DNA from: Saprospiraceae bacterium
Lineage (GTDB): Bacteria; Bacteroidota; Bacteroidia; Chitinophagales; Saprospiraceae
NCBI GenBank assembly: GCA_041392805.1
Contig: JAWKLJ010000001.1
Location: 1,798,001 to 1,862,000, forward strand
Reading direction: 5' to 3'
DNA: 64,000 bases
The position numbers and the translations under genes are program-made. Under the pieces are notes generated by a model that made no database searches, was not told where the DNA came from, and saw only the letters and a program-made list of their open reading frames with translations. Shown piece by piece: positions 10,022 to 20,245 of this stretch (its first letter is position 1; each line of letters opens with the position of its first letter).

Positions 10022-12490
10022 TTAGACTTTTACAGCATGAACAGCATCCAAACATTGTTGTAGTTGCCGAGCGAGATGTTGAACATCAGGCTCATCAAAT
10101 AGGGTGTCGTGGTTTCCTTCTACAACGTAGGTCGCTAAACCCTCTGCCGCCAAATCGCCCCATTGCGTAAGGTGGTAATCATTGTTTTTATTTTCATGAA
10201 ATTGTCGACTTCTGATCAGGGTTACCTTGCCTTGATAGGGTGTCCACTCATATTGTAAATACAAATCTGCCAGTTTGTTTTGTATGCTCATCAGGTTTTG
10301 CGCCTGTTTGTTTTTTAACGCATAAAAATTGTTGTCTACAATGTCTCTCAAGGTATTTCGCTTGGCCGCAATCATCTTGGCCACCGCCCCTTTAGCATCT
10401 TCCCGAAATCGCTGGATTAAACGCTGGATGCGCCCGGGAATTCGCTGGATTTTCTCTATCAAATTGGGGGGATTGACAAAACTTACATCATGCACTGGCG
10501 AATCAATGATCGCTAATAAAGCAGTAGATTGCCCCGCCCTTTCCAATTGTTTCGCCATTTCGAAACACACGGCATTGCTAAAACAAGTACCAAGAAGGTA
10601 ATAGGGCCCCTCTGGCTGAATAGAACGAATTTCTTCCAAATAATCCGTCGCCATTTCCTCAACGCTATTATGGTAAGAGCTTATACCATCTAATCCAACA
10701 GGCTGAAGAGCGTAAACGGGTTGATCTGGTCCCAGGTGATAAGCCATAGCATTGTAAAAGAAGACATGGGCACCACCAGCATGAATACAAAATAGCGGGG
10801 GTCGCTTGCCGCTTGCTCGAATCGGCACAATAACGGACCATTCCGTCTGCTTATCTTCCTGCTTCAACAATTGCGCTAAATCTTTAATAGTGGGATGCTG
10901 CAATAAGGTGACTGGCGGTAAATTCCGCCCCCAATGTGCCTCAATTTTGGCAAATAGGCGGACAGCCTGTAGAGAAGTGCCACCAATCTGGAAAAAATTT
11001 TCGGTTACGCCAATCGGGTATCGGCCAAATATTTCTTCCCACATCTTGGTCAACTGTAGCTCTATGGCGTTTTGAGGTGCTAAGTAGACCAGATCACTAT
11101 TTTTTGAATGGAAAAAGACGCTCGTTTTGGGTTTGGCATCCGGTTGCGATACGCCATTTAAAATGGACTGAGCCGGAATAGCACCCTGTAATTGCCCTAG
11201 TGACAGATCGACCGAAGACACCATTTTTTCTATCATTAAAGTCATGGTATCGGCGATCCATTGCACCAATACCTCTGACACTTTCGATGAATGATAGCGC
11301 AAAATAAAAGTCATTTTTTCTCCCGGTTTCACCACTATAGTCAAGGGATAAGTGGAAGTAAGTCCTCCTTCAAAGTCTTTCAACACCAATTCGCCTGCTG
11401 CTATATCCTGCCACGGGAAATTTTCAAAAACCAATAAAGTATCAAATAATGCACTCTTACCAGACCAGTTGAGCCACGACAGCATCTGATTCAAACTGAC
11501 ATACTCAAAATTTCGCGATTTTATTTGTTCTTTTTGTAAAGCCTGTAGCCATTCTGGCAGAGAAGCATCCTTGAGAATCCTGGTTCGAATCGGCAATACA
11601 TTCATGAACAGCCCTGCCATCAGGTCTATATTGGGCAACGCCGAGCTGCGCCCCGAAACGGTGGTCCCAAAAGCGACATCATCCGTCTGCTGGTAACGAC
11701 TTAGCAGGAGCGACCAGATGCCTTGAATAAGGGTACTAGGGGTCAAGCGCTGTTGCTGGGCATAGTGTTGCAAGTGCTGGGTAAGTGTTGTTGACAAGGC
11801 AAAGGAATGGGTATTGAAGCCAGCGAGGGCCATCTCGCCCTCTGGGTGGTCCTGGCCTATCAAGGTGGGTTGCACAAAGCCTTCCAACGCCGATTGCCAA
11901 AAAGCTTTGGCCTCAGATAGGTCTTGGCGCTGCATTGCACTAAGGTAGGTGCGGTAGCTTGGCAAAGCGTCCAACTTAGGAGCTTCCTTTTTGCTCCGCG
12001 CCTCGTAAAAGTGCAGTACATCTTTTAGGATAACTGCTGCAGACCACCCATCTAACAAAATATGATGACAACTCCAAAGCAATATAAATTCATCGGATGC
12101 TATCTGGAACAAGTTTATTCTCGAAACAGGCACTGTGGATAAGCTGATCCCTTCCGCTTGGTCGTTCTTTTTAAACGTAGCTAATTTTTTTTCCTGTTCC
12201 TTGACGGAAAAAGATTGCCAATCGTGAAAAGCCCAAGGCAATTGTGCCGATGGATGGACGACCTGCATTGGTTTTTCTATATTCTCCCAGTGAATCGAGG
12301 TGCGCAAGGCCGAATGCCGTTGCAGGGTATCGTGCCAGGCTTCTTGCAACAAAATTTGGTCCAACGCCCCTTTCAAAGTGCACCTGACATGCAGAAATCC
12401 TTGGTCTACCTTTTCGTATAAGGCATGCAACAATAAGGCTTGTTGCATAAAACTTAAAGGGTATATCGCTTCAATCTTAGGTTTTGACAT
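10022..12490 (-). CDS. NRPS termination module C-T-TE with a Cys-type thioesterase and no A domain
   Basis: 822 residues. The condensation domain (about 1-430) begins with the IEAIYPLSFMQQ pattern typical of C domains that accept D-configured donors and has an intact HHILLDG at about 141-147. That fits the epimerase ending the preceding protein. There is no adenylation domain. A carrier domain follows directly (GGTSLQAV, Ser about 503). The thioesterase (about 555-822) has the oxyanion region FCIHAGGAH, a nucleophile elbow GTCFSN at about 632 where families normally read GxSxG, and the catalytic His in GNHDTLF. The nucleophile is therefore Cys. This module would condense the D-residue chain with something loaded in trans, or only pass it on, then release it as acid, ring or amide. 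The start lies nine bases after the C-A-T-E gene. Confidence 0.92.
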   Translation of the reverse strand: MSKPKIEAIYPLSFMQQALLLHALYEKVDQGFLHVRCTLKGALDQILLQEAWHDTLQRHSALRTSIHWENIEKPMQVVHPSAQLPWAFHDWQSFSVKEQEKKLATFKKNDQAEGISLSTVPVSRINLFQIASDEFILLWSCHHILLDGWSAAVILKDVLHFYEARSKKEAPKLDALPSYRTYLSAMQRQDLSEAKAFWQSALEGFVQPTLIGQDHPEGEMALAGFNTHSFALSTTLTQHLQHYAQQQRLTPSTLIQGIWSLLLSRYQQTDDVAFGTTVSGRSSALPNIDLMAGLFMNVLPIRTRILKDASLPEWLQALQKEQIKSRNFEYVSLNQMLSWLNWSGKSALFDTLLVFENFPWQDIAAGELVLKDFEGGLTSTYPLTIVVKPGEKMTFILRYHSSKVSEVLVQWIADTMTLMIEKMVSSVDLSLGQLQGAIPAQSILNGVSQPDAKPKTSVFFHSKNSDLVYLAPQNAIELQLTKMWEEIFGRYPIGVTENFFQIGGTSLQAVRLFAKIEAHWGRNLPPVTLLQHPTIKDLAQLLKQEDKQTEWSVIVPIRASGKRPPLFCIHAGGAHVFFYNAMAYHLGPDQPVYALQPVGLDGISSYHNSVEEMATDYLEEIRSIQPEGPYYLLGTCFSNAVCFEMAKQLERAGQSTALLAIIDSPVHDVSFVNPPNLIEKIQRIPGRIQRLIQRFREDAKGAVAKMIAAKRNTLRDIVDNNFYALKNKQAQNLMSIQNKLADLYLQYEWTPYQGKVTLIRSRQFHENKNNDYHLTQWGDLAAEGLATYVVEGNHDTLFDEPDVQHLARQLQQCLDAVHAVKV

Positions 12491-12499
12491 AAAACAAGT

Positions 12500-15400
12500 T
12501 TAGAAATTAATTTGGCCAAGCAGGGCATCTAAATCGTCTTGACTGAGGTCCGCCTCCGGAAAATCGGAAGGAGTATAGGATCCATTATCGGTGGAAAGGC
12601 AATACGCAATTATTCCCTTGAGTGCCGACTCGAAAGCGCCCATTAGGTCTATAATGGTTTGCGCTTTATGCAAATCCCGACTGTAACGCCATCGCATCTC
12701 CAACTGACCATCTAGTATAAAGGCATTAATCTCCAACATATAAGCCATTTCACTCTGGGGGTCTCGTGCAGCTGAAAACAACATTTGCCCCTTACCAAGT
12801 ATTTCGGATGACAACATATCTTGCTGTCCCAGAAAGTTAAATAATAGAGATGGATTACATTGCAAGTTTTCCCTGATTTGTCGGTCTTCCGATAGATAGC
12901 GGAGGACGCCATACCCGATGCCACCATTGGGTATTTTCCGCAATTGTTCCTTGATCGCCTTCAGGTTCGTGCCAGTATCGGCCGAAGCATCCCGCTGAAG
13001 CCTGGCCGGATAAAAGGCGGTAAACCAGCCGACGGTTGCCGATAAGTCGATGGCCTCCTGGATGGCTTCTCGCCCATGGCGCTCCAAGCCAATACTTAGG
13101 GTAGAAAAGCCTGTCCAGTCTTCTATAGCCTGCAAAAGGGCAGTGACTAACACCTCGTCTGTCTTGGTATTATACAGCAAAGGTACGTCTTTCAACAGGC
13201 TTTGTGTAGTTGCTTTATCCAGTTTCAGGTGTAAAGTCTCCAAACTGGCTTCGGATACGGGCAGGCTGCTGGCAAAATCCACTGGCAGGCTGGTTGCATT
13301 TTGGACCTGCGCGAGCCAAAAGTCGTACTCTTTAAGCCATTCCTGGGTCGAAGCACCTTCGACCAGGTAGTTGCCCCAGTCTCTGTAAGAGGTGGTTTTG
13401 GGTGACAGCGCAAGCGATTGTCCATGTAGCAGTTGTTGCCCGAGCGTTTGGAGGTCTTCGGCAATGATCTGCCAGGATACGGCGTCTACCAAAAGGTGGT
13501 GTGCGACCAACAAAAGTCGATTAGCTTGTACTGGCTCACACTCAAAATACACAGCCTGAAAAAGTGATCCCTGGGCTAAGTTAAAGGATGCTTGGATGGT
13601 TGCTGATTGTGCTTCTATGGCTGCATTTTGGGCTTCGGTATCCAGCGTTTTATAGGAAAAAGACTGAAAGGCTTTTATTTTTTCTGGTGCCAAAAAAGCG
13701 GCCCTCCATTTTTCTCCCTCTTTCTCAAAGTGTAAGCGCAAAGCATCATGGTGCGACACGATATGGGCAATGGCTTGTCGACATAATTCAGCGGAAAATA
13801 AGGCTTCCACTTCAAAAACAAAGCCTTGGTTCCAATGATGCGGTGCCACCCGATGTTCTTCAAAAAACCAGGTTTGAATGGGTAGCAAAGGAGTAGGTCC
13901 AATAATAAATTGATTTGCCTGGGTGGTGTTTTTTTCGCTGGCTTGGATAAACAGCGCTAACTCGGCAATGGTCTGGTGTTCAAATATTTGGTTAGGAGCC
14001 ATGCTAAGGCCTGCTTTGCGGGCTTTGGCAATAATTTGAATACTCAGGATGGAGTCGCCTCCTATTTCGAAAAAATTATCGTGGATGCCGATGGGATGCA
14101 GGTGTAAGACACCCTCCCAGATAGCAATTAGTTGTTGTTCTATGGCAGTACTTGCTGGCCTATAATTGGAGGCATTTGCAACACTTGTTTCGCCTGGAGC
14201 AGGCAAGGCCCTTTGATTGATTTTCCCATTGGGTAAACGCGGCCATTCGGTGAGAAAAACCAGACTAGCGGGCACCATATAGGCTGGCAATTTCCCTCTT
14301 AACTCCTGCAAGAGCGTTTCGGCGGTCAGGTCAGCTAAGCCAATGACATAGGCCAGCAGGCGCGGGCGGGCCTCGGCCTCCTGGTGAAGCAGGACCAAGG
14401 CATCTTTCACCCCATGGCATTGCAGGATATTTTCCCTGATCTCGTCTAACTCGATTCGATAACCGCGGATTTTCACCTGCTGATCTGCACGTCCTAAAAA
14501 TTCAATTAAACCATCCTTTCGATAACGGGCTAAATCGCCAGTCCGATAGAGTTTCGATGTAACATCCGGGCTAAAAGGATTGGGTATAAAGTGTTGGGCG
14601 GAAAGTTCCGGTCTGTTTAAATATCCTTGGGTGACCCCAGCCCCACCCACATAAAGCTCACCTGCCACCCCGATGGGCACAGCTTGCCGGTATTTATCTA
14701 ACAAGTAAATTTCAGCATTGGCAATGGGTCGGCCAATGGGGATAATCGTTTGCACATCTTGAGCTTCTACACGGTGGACAGTGCACCAGACACTGGCTTC
14801 TGTTGGGCCATATTCATTGTAAAGCCCCACCCCTGGCAGCAGGTCAAAATGCTGGCGGCATAGACTAGCCGAACAGGCCTCCCCTGCTACCACTACGGTA
14901 TTTAAAGAAGCGAATTTTTCAACCTGAATATGTTGTAACAAAACGCTATAAAGCGAGGGCAGTAACAAGGTATGGGTGACCTGATGGGTAGCGATGAGCT
15001 GGGCCAACTGGTTCAAATCTTGTTCAATCCTGCGTTCTGGCAAGACGAGCGTCCCACCACTGCATAGTGTCCAGAAAATACCTACCACCGAACTATCAAA
15101 GGCAAAAGAAGACAACAAGAGGAAACAATCGGGTTGATCCGGATAATAATCAAATCGGGCGGTCGTCGAGTGTAAAAGATTTTGATGGCTGACGGGCACG
15201 CCTTTGGGGCGGCCGGTACTACCTGAGGTGTAAATAATATAGGCCAGCGCATCCGCCGTCAGATCAGGGGATCGAAAGGCAGTGCTAGCCGCAGCGGAAA
15301 GCGCCGGATCATCAAAGGATAAAACCGTAGCCTGGCATCCTGCTAACTGACTTAGCAGTTGTTCCTGACTTAATATATATTGAACGGCGGCATCTTCCAG

Positions 15401-17161
15401 CATAAACTGGATTCGCTCTGTTGGGTATTCCGGATCAAGGGGTAAATAAGCTGCGCCGGCCTTGAGTATCCCCCAGATGCCAATGACCATCTCCAGAGAT
15501 CGCTCCGCGTAAAGTCCTACGACGGCGTGTTGACCTATTCCCCTGGCCTGCAAGTAGCCTGCTACCTGATTAGATCGCTCATTCAGGGTTTGATAGCTTA
15601 ATTGTTGGCCTTGGTAAACAGCAGCGAGGGCTTCGGGGTGCTGCGCGGCTTGTGCCTCTAGCAAATGGTGAATACCCTTAATGGAAGGTAGTTCTTTATA
15701 AGTATTATTCCAGTCTCTCAACAGCTTTTGCTCCTCAGGGTCGCTGAGGATGGGCAAGGCCGAAATGGGCTTCTCAGGATGTTTTACGATGGCCTCTAAC
15801 AAAACCTGCAGATGCCCTTGCATCCGCTGAATGGTATCTGCCTCAAATAAATCCGTTGTATATTCAAAAATAGCAGCAAGGTGATCTGCTTCTTCTGAAA
15901 TATAAAGGGTAAGGTCAAATTTTGCGACTCCTAGGTCAAAAGGTTCGTGGGTTAAACTTAAATCAGGTCCTAAAGATGGCCTTTCAGGTACTTTATGGTA
16001 AAGAAACATTACCTGAAATAGTGGATTAGCACTCATTTGCCGGTCGGGGCTGAGGGTTCGGACCAAGGTTTCAAAAGGGGTGTTTTTGTGCAAAAAAGCA
16101 TCCATTACGGTTTGCCTCATCTGCTGAACCAATTCCAGGAAAGAAAGGTCGCCCGCTACCTCAGATCGCAAGACCAAGGTGTCATTAAAAAAACCAATTA
16201 AGGGCTCCAATGCTACTTGGTCTCTATTGGTAAATGGTGTTCCAACCAGGATATCCTCCTGTCCGCTATAGCGATGCAACAAGACTTTATAAGCGGTCAA
16301 TAACAAGACAAATAAAGTCGTATTATTTTGTTTACTAAGTTCTTTCAACTGGCTGGAAAGACTGGGGGAATAGATCTGTTTCGAAAAAGCACCCCGAAAG
16401 GAAGCCTGCGAGGGGCGGGGGCGATCCGTAGGCAACTTCAACCCGGGCAATTCACCAGCCAATTTTTGTTCCCAATAGGCCAGGTGATTTTTATCTAGAG
16501 GCTGTTTTCTCTGCCAATAGGCGTAGTCGCCATATTGGATGGGCAGAGGGTCCAAGCTTACCGACTTTCCTGCAATGAGTCCTGAATATACTTGGGCCAG
16601 GTCATTTCGCAGTAACTCCATCGACCATTTATCCGTAATGATATGGTGCATGCATAGCACCAACCAGTGGTCGTCCTCGGCCAACTGAATAAGGGCTATT
16701 CGGGTAAGTGGCCCCTCAGCCAGATTGAAAGCCTGACTAGCGCACTTGATCGCCAGCTTTTCTGCCTCTTTTGTTTGCTGATCTGTCGCTATGGATCGGA
16801 GATCGTACCTTAAAAATTCAATTTGCGCTTTTTCTCCAATTCGTTGGGTAGGTTCTCCATTCTCTGCCGGAAAGGAAGTGCGTAAAATGGCGTGTCGTTG
16901 GGCCAATTGCTGAAAACTTGCCTCCAGGTGATCTGCATGCAATACGCCTTTTAAGCGCAAGACATCTGCATAATGGTAAAAAGGGTTATCAGGGTACAAC
17001 TGCTGCAAAAACCAAAGCCTTTGCTGGCCCAATGACAAGGGAATGGGAAGCCCTTCTGGCATTTTTGGTATAGTGGTTGAAGCCTCCTTGTGCTTATTTT
17101 GGCTTCTCCACCGGTCTAAAAGCCCTTTCTTATTGGAAGGTATTTCATGATTTGACTTCAC
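12500..17161 (-). CDS. NRPS module C-A-T-E
   Basis: 1553 residues. C domain about 40-470 with HHIITDKWS at about 170 (catalytic His and Asp kept, final Gly replaced by Lys). A domain about 490-1000 with A3 YIIYTSGSTGRPKG at about 640, A5 YNEYGPTE, A7 YRTGDLARY, A8 GYRIELDEI and A10 LPNGKINQRAL. Carrier domain with GGDSILS at about 1033. Epimerization domain about 1090-1530 with HHLLVDAVSW at about 1218, GIGYGVLRYL and LFNFLGQ. Specificity residues read by alignment to GrsA are D-S-V-L-V-A-E-V-W. The nearest code I recall is the His type of BacC, about 6 of 9, so the substrate is open. The product residue should become D. The gene follows the HupE-like gene by 36 bases. Confidence 0.94.
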   Translation of the reverse strand: MKSNHEIPSNKKGLLDRWRSQNKHKEASTTIPKMPEGLPIPLSLGQQRLWFLQQLYPDNPFYHYADVLRLKGVLHADHLEASFQQLAQRHAILRTSFPAENGEPTQRIGEKAQIEFLRYDLRSIATDQQTKEAEKLAIKCASQAFNLAEGPLTRIALIQLAEDDHWLVLCMHHIITDKWSMELLRNDLAQVYSGLIAGKSVSLDPLPIQYGDYAYWQRKQPLDKNHLAYWEQKLAGELPGLKLPTDRPRPSQASFRGAFSKQIYSPSLSSQLKELSKQNNTTLFVLLLTAYKVLLHRYSGQEDILVGTPFTNRDQVALEPLIGFFNDTLVLRSEVAGDLSFLELVQQMRQTVMDAFLHKNTPFETLVRTLSPDRQMSANPLFQVMFLYHKVPERPSLGPDLSLTHEPFDLGVAKFDLTLYISEEADHLAAIFEYTTDLFEADTIQRMQGHLQVLLEAIVKHPEKPISALPILSDPEEQKLLRDWNNTYKELPSIKGIHHLLEAQAAQHPEALAAVYQGQQLSYQTLNERSNQVAGYLQARGIGQHAVVGLYAERSLEMVIGIWGILKAGAAYLPLDPEYPTERIQFMLEDAAVQYILSQEQLLSQLAGCQATVLSFDDPALSAAASTAFRSPDLTADALAYIIYTSGSTGRPKGVPVSHQNLLHSTTARFDYYPDQPDCFLLLSSFAFDSSVVGIFWTLCSGGTLVLPERRIEQDLNQLAQLIATHQVTHTLLLPSLYSVLLQHIQVEKFASLNTVVVAGEACSASLCRQHFDLLPGVGLYNEYGPTEASVWCTVHRVEAQDVQTIIPIGRPIANAEIYLLDKYRQAVPIGVAGELYVGGAGVTQGYLNRPELSAQHFIPNPFSPDVTSKLYRTGDLARYRKDGLIEFLGRADQQVKIRGYRIELDEIRENILQCHGVKDALVLLHQEAEARPRLLAYVIGLADLTAETLLQELRGKLPAYMVPASLVFLTEWPRLPNGKINQRALPAPGETSVANASNYRPASTAIEQQLIAIWEGVLHLHPIGIHDNFFEIGGDSILSIQIIAKARKAGLSMAPNQIFEHQTIAELALFIQASEKNTTQANQFIIGPTPLLPIQTWFFEEHRVAPHHWNQGFVFEVEALFSAELCRQAIAHIVSHHDALRLHFEKEGEKWRAAFLAPEKIKAFQSFSYKTLDTEAQNAAIEAQSATIQASFNLAQGSLFQAVYFECEPVQANRLLLVAHHLLVDAVSWQIIAEDLQTLGQQLLHGQSLALSPKTTSYRDWGNYLVEGASTQEWLKEYDFWLAQVQNATSLPVDFASSLPVSEASLETLHLKLDKATTQSLLKDVPLLYNTKTDEVLVTALLQAIEDWTGFSTLSIGLERHGREAIQEAIDLSATVGWFTAFYPARLQRDASADTGTNLKAIKEQLRKIPNGGIGYGVLRYLSEDRQIRENLQCNPSLLFNFLGQQDMLSSEILGKGQMLFSAARDPQSEMAYMLEINAFILDGQLEMRWRYSRDLHKAQTIIDLMGAFESALKGIIAYCLSTDNGSYTPSDFPEADLSQDDLDALLGQINF

Positions 17162-17197
17162 GTTGTTCTTAACTTTTTGGGTTTATACAGCTACGGC

Positions 17198-18493
17198 TTA
17201 CAATAATCCAACGATACGTAACACTTTCCTAAAGGCTCTTCCGGCAAAATCATCCAGCAGGAAATTGACATCGAAACTACGTTCTACAAACCAATATAAA
17301 GAAACGACAATCAGGAAGACAGATCCATAAATCAGCACTTTAGGATAATTTTTGGATAATCGATATAAATATAGCACTGGAAACATTAAACAAATAATTG
17401 CCAATTGACCAATTTCCACTCCTAAGTTAAACCCTAATAACGACAAAGTCATAAATTCGCCTCTCAAACCTATCTCGCCCAACACACTAGCAAAGCCAAA
17501 ACCGTGAAATAAACCAAAACCAAAGGCGATTACCCAATCCTTTTTTCCAAAAAGCGGAGAAATGTTGTGATAGGCCGCTAGTGCAATTGACAACGCAATG
17601 ACTGACTCTACGAAGCGCGATGGTAAATTGACCAGCCCCAAGGCTGCCAAACTCAAGGTAATCGTATGTGCAATCGTGAAAAAGGTGACCACCTTCAACA
17701 CATAGATTAAAGCTGGTTTAAAGCTTTCGACTGGGATCCAGTTTTTGGTCGCTGCGCGCAGCCCTGCCGGGCTCAATACCTTATGAATATTAATGTCCTT
17801 CAAGCTGAAGCCCTGGCGTTTTTCTTTTTCTTTCCATATGCGACGCACCACCGCTGGTAAAACCAAAGCTAATAAGAATAAAATATGGTCGATCCCTATC
17901 CAGATGTGCCACATGCCCTGTTTGATCATCGCCCAAAAGCCTTTCAGCACAGAGGACTCGGTTAAGGAGAGTTCCTGAACCGTATCTCCGCTATCAAAAA
18001 TCAAGGATACCTGGGCCTCATTATCAAAAACACCTGCTTTCCAGTTATAGGCAATCACCAATAAACCCTGATGATTAGGGATTTCCTTCAGCAATACTTC
18101 ATAGGTAATGTCTAGGGCTTCCGGCATGACTTCCATCCCACCTAATTCAAAATTTAGCTGCACAAATTCACCAAGGTCATCTAAATTGAGAATTTCCGGT
18201 GCTGTAAACTGGATAGGATGGTTACCCAAAACCGAATTAAAGGCCACCTTTTCTAGTACATAGTCCTGAATACGTTGTAAATGCGGTGCCAAGCTTTCCA
18301 CGGTCAAATTGGACGGTAAGTTTAATCCTAATCCTTTGTTTAAGTCTTTGGTGGTTATTTCGAAGATTCCATTGACACCGTCTGCATAAATCTTGAGAAA
18401 GACATAACTTTGGTCTGGGGCATGTGCACCGACCCTAAATGGTAGGATAAAACAAAAAAGACTAAGAATAGCAGTTTTAATTAACGTGTTCAT
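17198..18493 (-). CDS. HupE/UreJ-family membrane protein
   Basis: 431 residues: signal peptide, a roughly 190-residue extracytoplasmic domain beginning AHAPDQSYVFLKI, then about seven membrane segments. The membrane part has the HupE/UreJ signatures GIDHILFLLALVL, FTIAHTITLSLAALG and FGFGLFHGFGFASVLG, rich in His, Asp and Gly as in nickel/cobalt permease-like proteins. In the family these proteins are linked to nickel or cobalt supply or to outer-membrane metal uptake. Here it sits inside an NRPS operon, six bases after the ABC exporter stop. With the His-rich TonB receptor on the other arm, this suggests the cluster deals with a transition metal. The direct function is not shown by the sequence. 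Confidence 0.8.
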   Translation of the reverse strand: MNTLIKTAILSLFCFILPFRVGAHAPDQSYVFLKIYADGVNGIFEITTKDLNKGLGLNLPSNLTVESLAPHLQRIQDYVLEKVAFNSVLGNHPIQFTAPEILNLDDLGEFVQLNFELGGMEVMPEALDITYEVLLKEIPNHQGLLVIAYNWKAGVFDNEAQVSLIFDSGDTVQELSLTESSVLKGFWAMIKQGMWHIWIGIDHILFLLALVLPAVVRRIWKEKEKRQGFSLKDINIHKVLSPAGLRAATKNWIPVESFKPALIYVLKVVTFFTIAHTITLSLAALGLVNLPSRFVESVIALSIALAAYHNISPLFGKKDWVIAFGFGLFHGFGFASVLGEIGLRGEFMTLSLLGFNLGVEIGQLAIICLMFPVLYLYRLSKNYPKVLIYGSVFLIVVSLYWFVERSFDVNFLLDDFAGRAFRKVLRIVGLL

Positions 18494-18499
18494 AGTTGT

Positions 18500-20245
18500 T
18501 TAGTTTGCTTCAGGAAACTGGGCCATTTCTCTAAATAGCACACTCGTTTCCAAAAGAGAATCATAGGATCCGTGTTCAGTAATTTTGCCGGCTTCCAATA
18601 CATAGATACAGTCCGCATGGCGAACGGTAGATAGCCGATGGGCAATGATAATAATGGTTAGGTCGCTGGCTATTTTTTTTATCGATTCAATAACGGCCTG
18701 TTCGGTAATGCCATCCAGCGCACTGGTGGCTTCATCCAAAACCAGGACGCTGGGATTTCTGTAGAGTGCCCTGGCTAGGCCCAAGCGCTGCCGCTGCCCG
18801 CCGCTCAGGCGGACACCCCGCTCTCCCACTATCGTCTCGTATCCTTCGGGCAATTCAGTGGTGATAAACGTATGAATATTAGCTATTTGGGCAGCTTTCT
18901 CCATCCTTTCCATATCGATGTGCTCATCCTGTACGCCTATCGCCAAATTGCGTTTGATGGAATCATCAAACAAAAAGACATCCTGTGAGACATAGCCAAT
19001 TTGTTGTTGCCAGGACGCAGCATTACCTGGTTCGAGGGGAACGCCATCGATCAGGATTTGGCCTTCTTGGGTATATAAAAGCCCAACAATCAAATCCACC
19101 AAAGTCGTCTTGCCTGAGCCAGTCGTCCCTACAAAGGCAATGGTTTCTCCTTTCGGAACCAATACCTTTACATTAGATAAGACCGCCTGTGTTGTACCTT
19201 CATAATAGAAGGTGATATTTTTTAGCTGCAAACTTTGAGAAAAAGGGGCCAGTGCTGAGGTAACGGTTCCCTCCAAATTGGTATTGGGCTTAACCCGTAA
19301 ATCAACATATAACTTTTGAACCACCGGATAAGCATGCTGAACGGTAGCAGCTGCCGAAAAGACCCGCTGTAAGGCTGGTAATAAACGATACCCAGCAAGG
19401 GCATATAAACTGAGTAAAGGCAAAATGGCTTGTAAATCCTGGCCCTGCATCAATAAAAATACAACAATACCAAGAATACTTCCAAAGGCTAATACTTCAA
19501 TCATATATTTTGGCGCACTGACAATTAAATGCACTTTGGGATGAATACTGGCATGTTCTCTGGAGGCTTCCTCAAATCGTTTGAAAAAAAAGCCTTTTGC
19601 ACCATAAACACTGGAGGTTTTTATACTCGTAAGCGCTTCATTCATGCTTTTGAATCGGCGCAGGTTAACGTCAATTCGCTCCTCCCCCATTCTGGAAAGA
19701 AAATGGCGACGACCGAAATAGACCAGACCATAAGATGCCCCTAACACTAATGAAACAAGTAAGGCAATCTTCGTATTTACCACCAATAACATGAAAAAGA
19801 TCAGGACGATAATCATCGCCTGGCTTAATAACTCCAGTAGCGGAATAAGTACACTTGCCGTAAATTGACTGACTTCCAGAATGAGGTTGGAAAATAATTC
19901 AGAAGTATTTTTGGTTAAAAAATAACTATAAGGCCGATTCAGGTAATTATCTAGCAGTCGGATACACAACTGATGGGCGACATCCCATGAATATTTATGC
20001 TGCCACCAACTAGTAAATAACGCAACACCTTTAGAAATAGCCAATAAACCGATCACCATAAAGCCTGTACTAATGAGCATAGCTCTGGGTGTTTCAAACC
20101 CAAAACGCTCATAGGCCCACTTTAACCAGGCATTTTCTGTAATCGCATCGGGTTCGGCAACCAATTGCATAAAAGGGAAAATGGAAGCAATACCCACCAA
20201 TTCCAGTATAGCCATAACCAAAATGGCTATAAAAAGAAGAACCAA
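18500..20245 (-). CDS. ABC exporter, fused permease and ATPase
   Basis: A half-transporter of about 580 residues. Six membrane helices (about 1-310) are followed by a nucleotide-binding domain with Walker A GTTGSGKTT, Q-loop YVSQD, signature LSGGQRQR, Walker B VLVLDEATSALD and the switch His in IIAHRLSTV. It resembles the PglK/MsbA exporter branch and heads the NRPS operon, so peptide or glycopeptide export is likely. The first canonical start is the TTG at 20245. The frame stays open upstream, however, and codes KKLLTILTREEQ, a typical exporter N-terminus, back to an ATT codon at 20293. No ATG or GTG is available there, so the true start may be the ATT. Confidence 0.88.
   Translation of the reverse strand: MVLLFIAILVMAILELVGIASIFPFMQLVAEPDAITENAWLKWAYERFGFETPRAMLISTGFMVIGLLAISKGVALFTSWWQHKYSWDVAHQLCIRLLDNYLNRPYSYFLTKNTSELFSNLILEVSQFTASVLIPLLELLSQAMIIVLIFFMLLVVNTKIALLVSLVLGASYGLVYFGRRHFLSRMGEERIDVNLRRFKSMNEALTSIKTSSVYGAKGFFFKRFEEASREHASIHPKVHLIVSAPKYMIEVLAFGSILGIVVFLLMQGQDLQAILPLLSLYALAGYRLLPALQRVFSAAATVQHAYPVVQKLYVDLRVKPNTNLEGTVTSALAPFSQSLQLKNITFYYEGTTQAVLSNVKVLVPKGETIAFVGTTGSGKTTLVDLIVGLLYTQEGQILIDGVPLEPGNAASWQQQIGYVSQDVFLFDDSIKRNLAIGVQDEHIDMERMEKAAQIANIHTFITTELPEGYETIVGERGVRLSGGQRQRLGLARALYRNPSVLVLDEATSALDGITEQAVIESIKKIASDLTIIIIAHRLSTVRHADCIYVLEAGKITEHGSYDSLLETSVLFREMAQFPEAN

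Noticed and set aside
12500..17161. A firm substrate call for the second A domain
   Set aside because: The residues D-S-V-L-V-A-E-V-W match no code that I know with certainty. The resemblance to His is only partial.
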